From an uncultured Bacteroidota bacterium (GTDB lineage: Bacteria > Bacteroidota > Bacteroidia > UBA7662), in NCBI GenBank assembly GCA_903908015.1, contig CAIVQI010000376.1, positions 1 to 12,214 on the forward strand: DNA of 12,214 nucleotides, written 5' to 3'. The notes beneath the pieces are model-generated. The model saw only the letters and a list, made by a program, of their open reading frames with translations, ran no database searches and had not been told where the DNA came from. The translations under genes were made by a program, and so were the position numbers. This document shows positions 6,203 to 12,214 of this stretch, in pieces (the stretch's first letter is position 1; each line of letters opens with the position of its first letter).

Positions 6203-6457
6203 ATGGCCAACCATCCTTCCGCCCTCAAAAGAATTCGCCAAACCGCCGTACGTCGTTTGCGCAATCGTTATCAACTGAAAACCACCAAGACCTTGATCAA
6301 GCGCCTCCGCGCAGCCGCCAGCGCAGGCGAAGCCCGGAAAATGCTTCCTGAAGTGGTCTCACGAATCGATAAACTTGTTAAAAAGAACATCATTCACAGG
6401 AATAAGGCAGCACATCAGAAATCACAGCTCGCTCGTCTGGTGAACACACTATCATAA
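6203..6457 (+). CDS. rpsT: 30S ribosomal protein S20
   Basis: Small, strongly basic 84-residue protein that binds 16S rRNA in the body of the small subunit. The N-terminus MANHPSALKRIRQTAVRRLRNR and the later KLVKKNIIHRNKAAHQKSQLARLVN are the classic S20 blocks (a three-helix bundle, with the HRNKAAHxKS motif in the final helix). Length matches the Bacteroidota form. The ATG at 6203 is the only reasonable start. It is monocistronic: its own promoter lies directly upstream and a strong intrinsic terminator begins 22 nt after the stop. Confidence 0.98.
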   Translation: MANHPSALKRIRQTAVRRLRNRYQLKTTKTLIKRLRAAASAGEARKMLPEVVSRIDKLVKKNIIHRNKAAHQKSQLARLVNTLS

Positions 6458-6478
6458 TCAGAGAAATTATTCCCCTAC

Positions 6479-6507
6479 AAGGCCTCTAAACTGAGGCCTT
6501 TTTTTTT
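6479..6507 (+). terminator. Intrinsic terminator of rpsT
   Basis: Perfect 8-bp stem AAGGCCTC / GAGGCCTT (6479-6486 and 6493-6500) with a 6-nt loop, running into nine consecutive T's (6499-6507). This is a textbook rho-independent terminator and separates rpsT from radC. Confidence 0.93.
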
Positions 6508-6741
6508 GCCCACCTCGATCTAATACCAGCCTCAGAGCCTTTAGCCTGATTTCAATCAGATTCTATTTTTCCAATACTGAATGAAATTCAAATAAGCGAA
6601 AACCCTAAAACAGATCATTCAGGTCATTTTTAGCCGGTCCATACCTGAACAATTCGAGCAAAACACAGGAAAAATTCATGTAAAACACGCATCTATTTGT
6701 CGATTCAAACCATGTTCAACGCGAACGCCCAACTCTGTGTT
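6508..6741. other. Non-coding gap between rpsT terminator and radC
   Basis: About 235 nt, AT-rich, without an open frame I would trust. It holds only weak short dyads, such as CTGAT/ATCAG and TTCAGGT/ACCTGAA (6618-6649), which are spaced too widely or are too short to call. I see no tRNA, no known riboswitch and no second terminator. Confidence 0.5.
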
Positions 6742-6749
6742 TAGCTTTG
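6742..6749 (+). promoter_or_regulatory. -7-like box (TAGCTTTG) abutting the radC start
   Basis: TAGCTTTG matches TAnnTTTG and ends exactly 3 nt before the radC ATG. If it works as a -7 element, transcription would begin at or next to the A of the ATG, giving a leaderless mRNA. No clear -33 TTTG is present upstream, so this could be chance. Confidence 0.4.
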
Positions 6750-6752
6750 AGA

Positions 6753-7508
6753 ATGGAATCCGACATCACCCCGGCGGCAGACAATACACCCATACGAGAA
6801 CACGATCAAAGACAGACCCTCAAGGACTGGGCCCCCGATGACCGTCCACGTGAGCGTTTTGTGAACCGAGGCAGAGAATCGATGAGCGACGCCGAACTGC
6901 TTGCCATTATTATTGGTCAGGGTTGCCGAAACTATACTGCGCTCGACTTGGCGCGCGAACTACTCACGCGCTGTGACCAACAGATCGCTCGGCTCGGACA
7001 AATGGAGATCAAGGAACTGCAAAACATCAAAGGAATCGGACAAGCCAAAGCGGTGTGCATTGCCGCTGCGCTTGAACTGGGCCGCCGACGCCGCGAAATC
7101 ACCCCTTCCCCCATCGGTACAGCATTGAATAATTCGCAGGAGATCTATAAACGCTACCGCCACAGATTCGAAGACCTGCAGCATGAAGAATTCAGGATTT
7201 TACTGCTGAACCGTGCACTTCGGCCCATTGCCGACCGCACCATCGGCGTAGGTGGGCTCCATCAGGCAGTCGCCGATGCGAGTAAAATCCTCAGGGAAGC
7301 GATCATTCACAGGGCATCGTCAATGATTCTGATGCACAACCACCCATCCGGTAATCTTGTGCCGAGTGATGCCGATCGGGCACTCACCGAACGCATCGCC
7401 AAGAGTTCCCGCCTGTTTGGATGCCATCTCGTGGACCACCTCATTTTTTCTGATCGGGGATACTACAGTTTCGCCGACCAGGCAGAGCCAAGTCTACTCG
7501 GACTATAA
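6753..7508 (+). CDS. radC: RadC family JAB-domain protein (UPF0758)
   Basis: 251 residues, normal for the family. The N-terminal domain carries LKDWAPDDRPRERFVNRG and SMSDAELLAIIIGQG (23-56), then a helix-hairpin-helix segment LQNIKGIGQAKAVCIAAALELGRR (89-112). The C-terminal JAB/JAMM metalloprotease-like domain has HNHPSGNLVPSDAD (195-208), giving the H-x-H-P...S-x2-D zinc pattern with His195, His197, Ser205 and Asp208; Glu145 or Glu146 is the likely partner. RadC was named for DNA repair, but its repair role has been disputed and its biochemical activity is unproven. The ATG at 6753 is preferred to the TTG 6 nt earlier; no Shine-Dalgarno is present. It stands between the rpsT terminator and a T9SS-cargo gene 90 nt downstream. 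Confidence 0.95.
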   Translation: MESDITPAADNTPIREHDQRQTLKDWAPDDRPRERFVNRGRESMSDAELLAIIIGQGCRNYTALDLARELLTRCDQQIARLGQMEIKELQNIKGIGQAKAVCIAAALELGRRRREITPSPIGTALNNSQEIYKRYRHRFEDLQHEEFRILLLNRALRPIADRTIGVGGLHQAVADASKILREAIIHRASSMILMHNHPSGNLVPSDADRALTERIAKSSRLFGCHLVDHLIFSDRGYYSFADQAEPSLLGL

Positions 7509-7558
7509 ACAGCCAACATTAAACCCCCTCAACCCGACCAAAATTGACACATACAGCT

Positions 7559-7566
7559 TATTTTTG
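7559..7566 (+). promoter_or_regulatory. Candidate -7 box (TATTTTTG) for the T9SS-cargo gene
   Basis: TATTTTTG matches TAnnTTTG and lies 32 nt before the ATG at 7599, a normal leader. A TTG occurs only 12 nt upstream of it, shorter than the usual 19-20, so the -33 element is doubtful. Confidence 0.45.
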
Positions 7567-7598
7567 GGTTTTTATTGCGCCTTCAACAATTTTTTATC

Positions 7599-8306
7599 AT
7601 GACAAATCCCAACAGAAAGTTGCCCTACACCCTTCACATCCTGACACTTTTTCTACTCTCATTTGTATTTTCGACTGCGGCCAACGCCCAACTCAGTCTA
7701 AACACTGCAGATACCCTGTATGCTTGGGGCGCAGTGAGCACCACAGAAATAGTGGCCTACTCCGGGGTTCGGAACAACAGTGATAATCCAGGAAACTTCC
7801 GATGGGTACGCACCACCAATGCTCAAGTCGCCGGATGGCAAACTTCGATTTGCGACATCAATACCTGCTATCTCCCCACGACCGATAGTGCCGACTTTAC
7901 CCTCAACGGCCGTTCCAACAGCAACATCGACTGCCACCTATACCCCAATCAGGTTCAAGGCAACGGCACTGTGGTAGTCACCGTATTTGAAGTATCCAAT
8001 CGTGCCAATGCCGTTACTGTCGTGTATCGATTTAGCACCCACGCAGCGGGATTGAATTCAATCGGTCAACCTGGGCTCAGTGCGTTTCCAAACCCTACGC
8101 AAGATTGGGTGACGGTGGATGTTGACTTGCCCATCAGCCAAACAATTTCAGCCAGTCTCCACGATATTCAAGGAAGGAGTGTGCGGCAGATCACTTTATC
8201 ACCCGGCCGAAACCAAGTTGATTTATCGACATTGCCTCGGGCTTGTTACATGCTCTTGGTCACAGACCAACATTATTCTGCCTGCCTCCGGCTCATGCGC
8301 TACTGA
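7599..8306 (+). CDS. Secreted protein with T9SS type A sorting domain
   Basis: 235 residues from the ATG at 7599, which opens a clear signal peptide ending STAANA-Q. The middle domain (about 31-150) is a small beta-sandwich-like module with Trp-rich and Cys features (FRWVRTTN, CDINTCYLPTTDSADFTL, HLYPNQVQGNGTVVVTVFEVSN), a layout I know from other small Bacteroidota secreted proteins. The C-terminus is a type IX secretion sorting domain: FPNPTQDWVTVDVDL (163-177), HDIQGRSVRQI, then VDLSTLPRACYMLLVTD and a basic end LRLMRY. Such domains direct export across the outer membrane and usually cell-surface attachment. The substrate or binding partner is unknown. Its stop overlaps the convergent gldH stop by 7 bp. 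Confidence 0.85.
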   Translation: MTNPNRKLPYTLHILTLFLLSFVFSTAANAQLSLNTADTLYAWGAVSTTEIVAYSGVRNNSDNPGNFRWVRTTNAQVAGWQTSICDINTCYLPTTDSADFTLNGRSNSNIDCHLYPNQVQGNGTVVVTVFEVSNRANAVTVVYRFSTHAAGLNSIGQPGLSAFPNPTQDWVTVDVDLPISQTISASLHDIQGRSVRQITLSPGRNQVDLSTLPRACYMLLVTDQHYSACLRLMRY

Positions 8307-8773
8307 GGCTGCCGAACAATTCTTATTCCGACCTGTCCGACGCCCTCCAACGGGTCAACCCGCATATGTTGCTCCAACCGCATGCGATATTGCCCTAATT
8401 GCTTGCACTGCATTTGAGGCAGGAGCATGGGTGTAGCAACTTTCCAATCGCCCAGACCTTTGCCCAGCCAATATCCTTCCGCATCACTCAGTGCCACGCT
8501 TTTTAGGAATATCCGTTCCTTGCCTGACGGATCAATGATATGTAGCTTTAGATAAATATTTTGCCACTCATAATTGCCTTTATGGCGTATATTCAACAAC
8601 ACATCGTAGCGTGATGAGGTATCGTCACAATTCCATTGAACCTCTTTGATGTCGGTGTAGGCCCACTTCTCCCCTTTCACGTCCATGAAAATATCCAACT
8701 CAGCGGGATCTGAACATGAGAATAATGCGAAGAGCAGAAAAAAACCAAATACCAGGGGAAGCGACCGTTGCAT
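8300..8773 (-). CDS. gldH: Gliding motility lipoprotein GldH
   Basis: A 157-residue lipoprotein required for gliding and linked to T9SS function in Flavobacterium. The signal peptide MQRSLPLVFGFFLLFALFSC ends in a lipobox with Cys20. Family blocks seen are the N-terminal KWAYTDIKEVQW, YDVLLNIRHKGNYEWQNIYL (57-75), EGYWLGKGLGDWK (99-111) and the C-terminal LEQHMRVDPLEGVGQVGIRI (133-152), which is the best conserved part of GldH. The start is the ATG at 8773; a TTG one codon earlier is less likely. It begins 11 nt after the ricT stop, so the two are almost surely one transcript. The downstream end meets the convergent T9SS-cargo gene. Confidence 0.93.
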   Translation of the reverse strand: MQRSLPLVFGFFLLFALFSCSDPAELDIFMDVKGEKWAYTDIKEVQWNCDDTSSRYDVLLNIRHKGNYEWQNIYLKLHIIDPSGKERIFLKSVALSDAEGYWLGKGLGDWKVATPMLLPQMQCKQLGQYRMRLEQHMRVDPLEGVGQVGIRIVRQPQ

Positions 8774-8784
8774 CAATTTAAGGT

Positions 8785-10338
8785 TTAAGATTGACCCACA
8801 GCGCTTGACCCTCCGGGATTCTTTGGACCTCCCTGATTATTCGGGCCTCTCTGATTATTCGGGGCTCCGGGATTCTTTGGACCTCCCTGATTATTTGCTC
8901 CTCCTTGATTCACTGCATTTCCAGTACTGCCCGGTCGACCAGCTTCCCCACCACCAGCGCGAAATCCATCATTTCTTGGATTGAGGTTGTCGCGGTTATT
9001 GCGGTTGTCGCGGTTGTTGCGGTTGTCGCGGTTGTTGCGATCATTACGGTGGTTTCGCTGAGGTCCACGATCACGATCCTGTGGCTTTTCGATGTTTTGA
9101 ACCGGGCTATGTGCTGTTGGCTGCACATTAGGTTGCTCTCGATTCTGCCCTTGGAGTTGCCCCTGGTTCTGAACTTGGCTCTGCCTTTGACCCCCCCTTT
9201 TTCTCTTCTTATTCCGACGACCCGACTTATCGAAACGGTCAACCAGTCCTTCCGAATCATGCTCATAATCCGGCTCATCCTCTTCATCCCCCTCCAAAGT
9301 GATGACCGAGGCAGACAAAGCCTGAAGCGATTCAACCTTGACCCCGCGTTTCATGTCATCCAACAAGCCAACCACAGTTTCCACGGGCAAGGCCACCATA
9401 GCGTCTTCCGAATGTTCACCAGAACGTCCCTTTGGCAGATACCACAATAACTTCTTGAAAATATCTGTCTTCACCAATTCATAGGTGCCACTCACTGTTT
9501 CAATGTACTTATTGTTTTTAGGAAATGCTTTCAACGCATCCAGATAAACCTCCAGTTCGTAATTGAGGCAACATTTCAGCCTGCCACACTGTCCGGTCAA
9601 TTTTGCTGGGTTATGGGATAAATTCTGATAGCGGGCCGCTGTAGAACCAACCGATTTGAAATCGGTGAGCCAACTGCTGCAACACAATTCCCTACCGCAT
9701 ACGCCTAAGCCACCCAACCGCGCTGTTTCCTGTCGCGGCCCAATCTGCTTCATCTCAACCCGGCAACGGAAAGCATCAGACAACCGTCGGATCAAATCAC
9801 GGAAATCAATTCTCCCCTCTGCTGTATAATAGAAATAGATTTTCGAACCATCGGCCTGAAATTCGACATCCGATAACTTCATGGGGAGCGTACTGAACGC
9901 AATAATTTCACGGGCACGGACCAACACACTGTCTTCTTTGGCACGCAATTCGGTCAATTTCATGCGCTCTTCATCGGTCGACTTCCGCAAAACTTTTCGC
10001 AATTCTGCATCATCTTCTTTAACCTTCTTGCGCTTCATTTGCAGACGAACCAATTCGCCCTTCAGTGTGATGCGCCCAACCTCATACCCATAATGAGCAT
10101 CGACCGTCACCCAGTCGTTGTTGAATAATTCAATTTTATCCGGATTTCGATAAAATTCCTTGCGATTTCCCTTGAAATGAACTTCTACAACATCACATTT
10201 CTGGCTGTTCCAAGGCAGTTCTAAATTCGACAACCAATCATGTACATTGAGGCGGTTGCATCCCCCACTGGCGCAATGGCCTTTATCGCCACAACCCGTC
10301 GGAGCGCATCCCCCCGTACCGCAACTACCGCATCCCAT
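8785..10338 (-). CDS. ricT: PSP1 domain protein RicT (YaaT-like) with cysteine-rich head and low-complexity tail
   Basis: 517 residues. The N-terminal 30 are cysteine-rich (C3, C6, C11, C16, C22, C27), a feature I associate with Bacteroidota members. Then comes a coiled-coil-like charged stretch (about 100-140) and the PSP1 core: YYTAEGRIDFRDLIRRLSDAFR (170-191), IGPRQETARLGGLGVCGRELCC (199-220) and CGRLKCCLNYE (251-261). The Cys of VCGRELCC and CGRLKCC correspond to those used for iron-sulfur clusters with RicA and RicF in Bacillus, where the complex promotes mRNA processing by RNase Y. Partners here are unknown. From about residue 370 the tail is disordered: basic (KSGRRNKKRKRGG), Gln-rich, then RNNRDN repeats and a Gly/Asn/Pro repeat. 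It follows holB by 42 nt and precedes gldH by 11 nt. Confidence 0.92.
   Translation of the reverse strand: MGCGSCGTGGCAPTGCGDKGHCASGGCNRLNVHDWLSNLELPWNSQKCDVVEVHFKGNRKEFYRNPDKIELFNNDWVTVDAHYGYEVGRITLKGELVRLQMKRKKVKEDDAELRKVLRKSTDEERMKLTELRAKEDSVLVRAREIIAFSTLPMKLSDVEFQADGSKIYFYYTAEGRIDFRDLIRRLSDAFRCRVEMKQIGPRQETARLGGLGVCGRELCCSSWLTDFKSVGSTAARYQNLSHNPAKLTGQCGRLKCCLNYELEVYLDALKAFPKNNKYIETVSGTYELVKTDIFKKLLWYLPKGRSGEHSEDAMVALPVETVVGLLDDMKRGVKVESLQALSASVITLEGDEEDEPDYEHDSEGLVDRFDKSGRRNKKRKRGGQRQSQVQNQGQLQGQNREQPNVQPTAHSPVQNIEKPQDRDRGPQRNHRNDRNNRDNRNNRDNRNNRDNLNPRNDGFRAGGGEAGRPGSTGNAVNQGGANNQGGPKNPGAPNNQRGPNNQGGPKNPGGSSAVGQS
8806..8895. repeat. 18-bp repeats encoding (N/K)N(Q/P)xxP units in RicT tail
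   Basis: Residues 482-511 of RicT are five 6-residue units (NNQGGP, KNPGAP, NNQRGP, NNQGGP, KNPGGS), each from an 18-bp DNA unit. At the higher level two perfect 31-nt copies (8811-8841 and 8865-8895) lie 54 bp apart. In-frame length change by slippage is expected to be tolerated because the unit is a multiple of three. Confidence 0.85.
8986..9039. repeat. Three 18-bp repeats encoding RNNRDN in RicT tail
   Basis: GTTGTCGCGGTTRTTGCG (plus-strand reading) occurs three times head to tail (8986-9003, 9004-9021, 9022-9039) with one base difference in the first copy. Each unit encodes RNNRDN. A diverged partial unit follows. Confidence 0.9.
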
Positions 10339-10363
10339 AAATTAAGGTTAGTTTGTAAAAACA

Positions 10364-10371
10364 CAAATATA
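10364..10371 (-). promoter_or_regulatory. Candidate -7 box (TATATTTG) for ricT-gldH
   Basis: Minus-strand TATATTTG matches TAnnTTTG, 25 nt ahead of the ricT ATG and inside the 42-nt gap after holB. No TTTG lies at -33. It could give ricT-gldH a promoter independent of holB. Confidence 0.45.
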
Positions 10372-10380
10372 AGGCAAAGA

Positions 10381-11517
10381 TCATTGATGCAGTTCGGGGC
10401 GAAGGGTCTCGTGGAGTCGGTTGACCAGGTTATGAAAGAGTAAGCGGGCATGCGCGTTCCGTTCCAGATGGAGAAGCGCTTCCTGAAGTTGCTTATGGAT
10501 CCGATTGATTTTAGGGATGTTGAGAAACCGACTAAAGCCTGAGATAAATGCCTGTTGTGAGGCCACCACTGGCCGAAGTGCGCGGGCACCATGCATCTCC
10601 AACAAACACCCGCGCAACAAGTCCAGTCCGACGAGGAGAATCTTCTTTTGGCCTTCTCGCCCCAATTCAGATACCTGGTCGAGCCAAGCCATAAGCGGGG
10701 CAACCTTACCAGAATATGAAAGACGCATCATCTCCATAAACAGTGTATCGCCCAGTCCAACTCCATCATCAACCTCCATCAACTGCCGCATTTTGATCAG
10801 ACTACCCTCAGCCAGCGGGGCTTGTGCGCGGGCTTCGCCCTCATCCAAATGATGCAATTCAACCAATGCACGCGCTATTTCTTCAGATTCAATTGGCGGC
10901 ACACGAAGCACCTGCGCACGTGATACGATGGTTGGCAAGATGTGGTCTGTACGCGTGGCTATGAGAAAAAAAAGGGTTCCGGGCGGTGGTTCCTCCAACA
11001 TTTTGAGCAAAACATTGCCTGCCTGCCCCAAAAACTCAGGCATCCACATCAATAAAATCTTCCAGCTGCCGCTGTAGGCCGTCAGCGAAAGGCGTCCCAT
11101 CAAATCGTAGCATTCGGCGCGACTGATACTGGCCTGTTTGTTTCCTGCTTCCATCAGCTGTAGCCAATCAGCAAATGAAGTGTAGGGGTTTGCCGTGAGG
11201 GCTTGCCGAAATTCTGCCAGGTAAGATGTACTCAATGCGCCTCCACCCTCGCCTGATTTACCAATGACTGGAAAGCTCAAATGCATATCAGGATGCATCA
11301 GGCGGGCATGTTTGCCGCATGCGTCGCATCGACCACAGGAGTCGCCATGTACCGGAGAGGAGCAATGCAAAAAAGTGGCAAACGCCAAAGCCAATGGCAA
11401 ATTACCGGTGCCGTCCTCTCCAAGCCATATCATGGCATGTGGAATTTGCTTCCCCTCAGCCATCTTCCTTAGCGACTCCTTCAATGAGGTTTGTCCGTAG
11501 ATCTGCGTGAACTGCAT
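10381..11517 (-). CDS. holB: DNA polymerase III subunit delta'
   Basis: A 378-residue clamp-loader subunit that helps load the sliding clamp during replication. Its N-terminal AAA+-like domain opens FTQIYGQTSLKESL with IPHAMIWLGEDGTGNLPLALAFA (25-47), where the Walker A loop lacks the lysine. Delta' subunits do not need ATP binding, so this is expected. A zinc-binding C-x8-C-x2-C-x2-C set follows (Cys52, 61, 64, 67). Further on are ISRAECYDLM, LLKMLEEPPPGTLFFLIAT (170-188) and TIVSRAQVLRV (196-206), the place of the SRC motif, here SRA. The C-terminal half is helical and less conserved. The ATG at 11517 is clear. A TATCTTTG box lies 75 nt upstream. It heads the holB-ricT-gldH group and is divergent from the DUF3109 gene. 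Confidence 0.93.
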   Translation of the reverse strand: MQFTQIYGQTSLKESLRKMAEGKQIPHAMIWLGEDGTGNLPLALAFATFLHCSSPVHGDSCGRCDACGKHARLMHPDMHLSFPVIGKSGEGGGALSTSYLAEFRQALTANPYTSFADWLQLMEAGNKQASISRAECYDLMGRLSLTAYSGSWKILLMWMPEFLGQAGNVLLKMLEEPPPGTLFFLIATRTDHILPTIVSRAQVLRVPPIESEEIARALVELHHLDEGEARAQAPLAEGSLIKMRQLMEVDDGVGLGDTLFMEMMRLSYSGKVAPLMAWLDQVSELGREGQKKILLVGLDLLRGCLLEMHGARALRPVVASQQAFISGFSRFLNIPKINRIHKQLQEALLHLERNAHARLLFHNLVNRLHETLRPELHQ

Positions 11518-11592
11518 GGAGGAAGTTTAATATTCAATCAGAATGGGCAACGGGACAGAAACAAATCAAGCCTAAATATAGGATGTAGTGGC

Positions 11593-11600
11593 CAAAGATA
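11593..11600 (-). promoter_or_regulatory. Candidate -7 box (TATCTTTG) for holB
   Basis: Minus-strand TATCTTTG equals the octamer used at rpsT and DUF4920. It lies 75 nt upstream of holB in the 115-nt divergent gap. The nearest TTTG upstream is only 13 nt away, so the -33 element is not convincing. Confidence 0.4.
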
Positions 11601-11621
11601 TGCGCCACGGACACAAATGAG

Positions 11622-11629
11622 TATTTTTG
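11622..11629 (+). promoter_or_regulatory. -7-like box (TATTTTTG) abutting the DUF3109 start
   Basis: TATTTTTG matches TAnnTTTG and ends 3 nt before the ATG at 11633, the same geometry as at radC. A functional box would give a leaderless transcript. No -33 TTTG is visible. Confidence 0.4.
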
Positions 11630-11632
11630 ACC

Positions 11633-12214
11633 ATGCTCCGCGTGCGCCACGTTTTGATTGATTTGGGTTTATTGTCGACCCACTTCGTATGTGACCTCGT
11701 TGCCTGCAAAGGTGCATGCTGCGAGGAAGGAGACCTCGGCGCCCCTTTATTACATGAGGAGGTTCAATTACTCAAAAGCGATTTACCCGCCATTCTTCCC
11801 CAACTCGATCAGGTTGGTCGAAAGTGTATAGAGGAACATGACTTTTGCGAACAAACCGATGAAGGGGAGTGGGTTACGCAAACCATTAAAGGTAAAGCTT
11901 GTGTTTTTGCCATTCGGGAGGGTGGAATTTGGAAATGCGGTATAGAGAAGGCCCACCGAGCAGGGGCGACTGGGTTGCTTAAACCGATGTCTTGTCACCT
12001 TTATCCCATTAGGGTTGAAAAAATTGGGTCTTTGGACGCTTTATACTACCATAAATGGTCGATTTGCGCGCCAGCATGCACCTGCGGTTCAGCGATGAAG
12101 GTACCGGTCTATCAATTCCTCAAAACTGCACTTATTCGCTGTTATGGCTTAAGCTGGTACGAAGAACTGGTGGAGACCGCTCAGGCCTACTTGAAACAGC
12201 GGGGAACAACTTAA
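11633..12214 (+). CDS. DUF3109 family cysteine-rich protein
   Basis: 193 residues from the ATG at 11633, ending with TAA on the last bases of the window; complete. The DUF3109 signature is FVCDLVACKGACCEEGDLGAPL (18-39), with Cys20, 25, 29 and 30, followed by KGKACVFAIREGGIWKCGIEKAH (87-108; Cys90, Cys102), KPMSCHLYPIRV (117-128; Cys121) and WSICAPACTCG (142-152; Cys145, 149, 151). This array resembles the CxxxCxxxCC cluster of YkgJ-type zinc/iron-chelating proteins, so metal or iron-sulfur binding is likely; the function is unknown. It has no signal peptide, hence cytosolic. The TTG 6 nt earlier is a poorer start. It is divergent from holB. Confidence 0.88.
   Translation: MLRVRHVLIDLGLLSTHFVCDLVACKGACCEEGDLGAPLLHEEVQLLKSDLPAILPQLDQVGRKCIEEHDFCEQTDEGEWVTQTIKGKACVFAIREGGIWKCGIEKAHRAGATGLLKPMSCHLYPIRVEKIGSLDALYYHKWSICAPACTCGSAMKVPVYQFLKTALIRCYGLSWYEELVETAQAYLKQRGTT

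Noticed and set aside
6618..6649. Inverted repeat TTCAGGT / ACCTGAA between rpsT and radC
   Set aside because: Arms are only 7 bp with an 18-nt spacer in a 235-nt AT-rich gap; chance is likely and no T-run follows.
8685..9450. Plus-strand open frames opposite the ricT tail with striking DSLDLPDYSG or VVAVVAVVAVV repeats
   Set aside because: They are antisense shadows of the 18-bp repeats in ricT; no start context, promoter or family resemblance supports them.
11380..11440. Missing Walker A lysine in HolB (GEDGTGN)
   Set aside because: Delta' subunits are generally ATPase-inactive and often lack it, so this is not evidence of a broken gene.
1..12214. Defence island, CRISPR array, mobile element or biosynthetic cluster
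   Set aside because: No cas, transposase, integrase, toxin-antitoxin, nuclease-helicase or synthase genes and no regularly spaced repeats were seen; the only repeats are short and lie in one gene tail and a few gaps.

Overview
The window looks like chromosomal DNA of a Bacteroidota bacterium, most likely the Flavobacteriia/Cryomorphaceae-like part of the phylum. The evidence is a gldH gliding-motility lipoprotein gene, a secreted protein with a C-terminal type IX secretion (T9SS) sorting domain, outer-membrane proteins of the DUF6089 family, a Bacteroidota-style PSP1/RicT protein, almost no Shine-Dalgarno sequences, and promoter-like TAnnTTTG boxes (the Bacteroidota -7 element) ahead of most transcription units. 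I see no insertion sequence, phage gene, CRISPR array, tRNA or rRNA. Coding density is high and most genes are housekeeping or envelope genes.

Layout. Positions 1-6023 are all on the minus strand and read leftwards as three apparent units. (i) DUF4920 lipoprotein (6023-5547), a c-type haem lipoprotein (5542-5066) and a secreted zinc phospholipase C/P1-nuclease-like protein (4993-4025). (ii) A CvpA-family membrane protein (3955-3428) and a TrpG/PabA-type glutamine amidotransferase (3405-2818). (iii) A CBS-pair regulator (2762-2097), NAD kinase (2092-1202), a DUF6089 outer-membrane protein (1086-247) and the 5' end of a second such gene (250-1) that overlaps it by ATGA. Positions 6203-8306 are on the plus strand: rpsT with a clear promoter and a strong terminator, radC, and a small T9SS-sorted protein. 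Positions 8300-11517 return to the minus strand: holB (DNA polymerase III delta'), ricT (PSP1 domain) and gldH, closely packed. Divergent from holB is a complete DUF3109 gene (11633-12214), whose stop codon is the last base of the window.

How the genes fit together. The rightmost minus-strand block joins replication (HolB), a probable iron-sulfur PSP1 protein (RicT) and a gliding/T9SS lipoprotein (GldH); this mixed linkage recurs in Bacteroidota. The DUF4920/haem/phospholipase-like block encodes three exported proteins. The CBS-NADK-DUF6089 block is also familiar in the phylum.

I did not find a clear, previously undescribed system. The points most worth a second look are: a perfect 18-bp dyad ahead of the phospholipase-like gene; two genes (radC and DUF3109) whose start codons sit exactly 3 nt after a TAnnTTTG box, as leaderless transcripts would require; a 10-bp tandem repeat beside a dyad before the CBS gene; and the repeat-built low-complexity tail of RicT.
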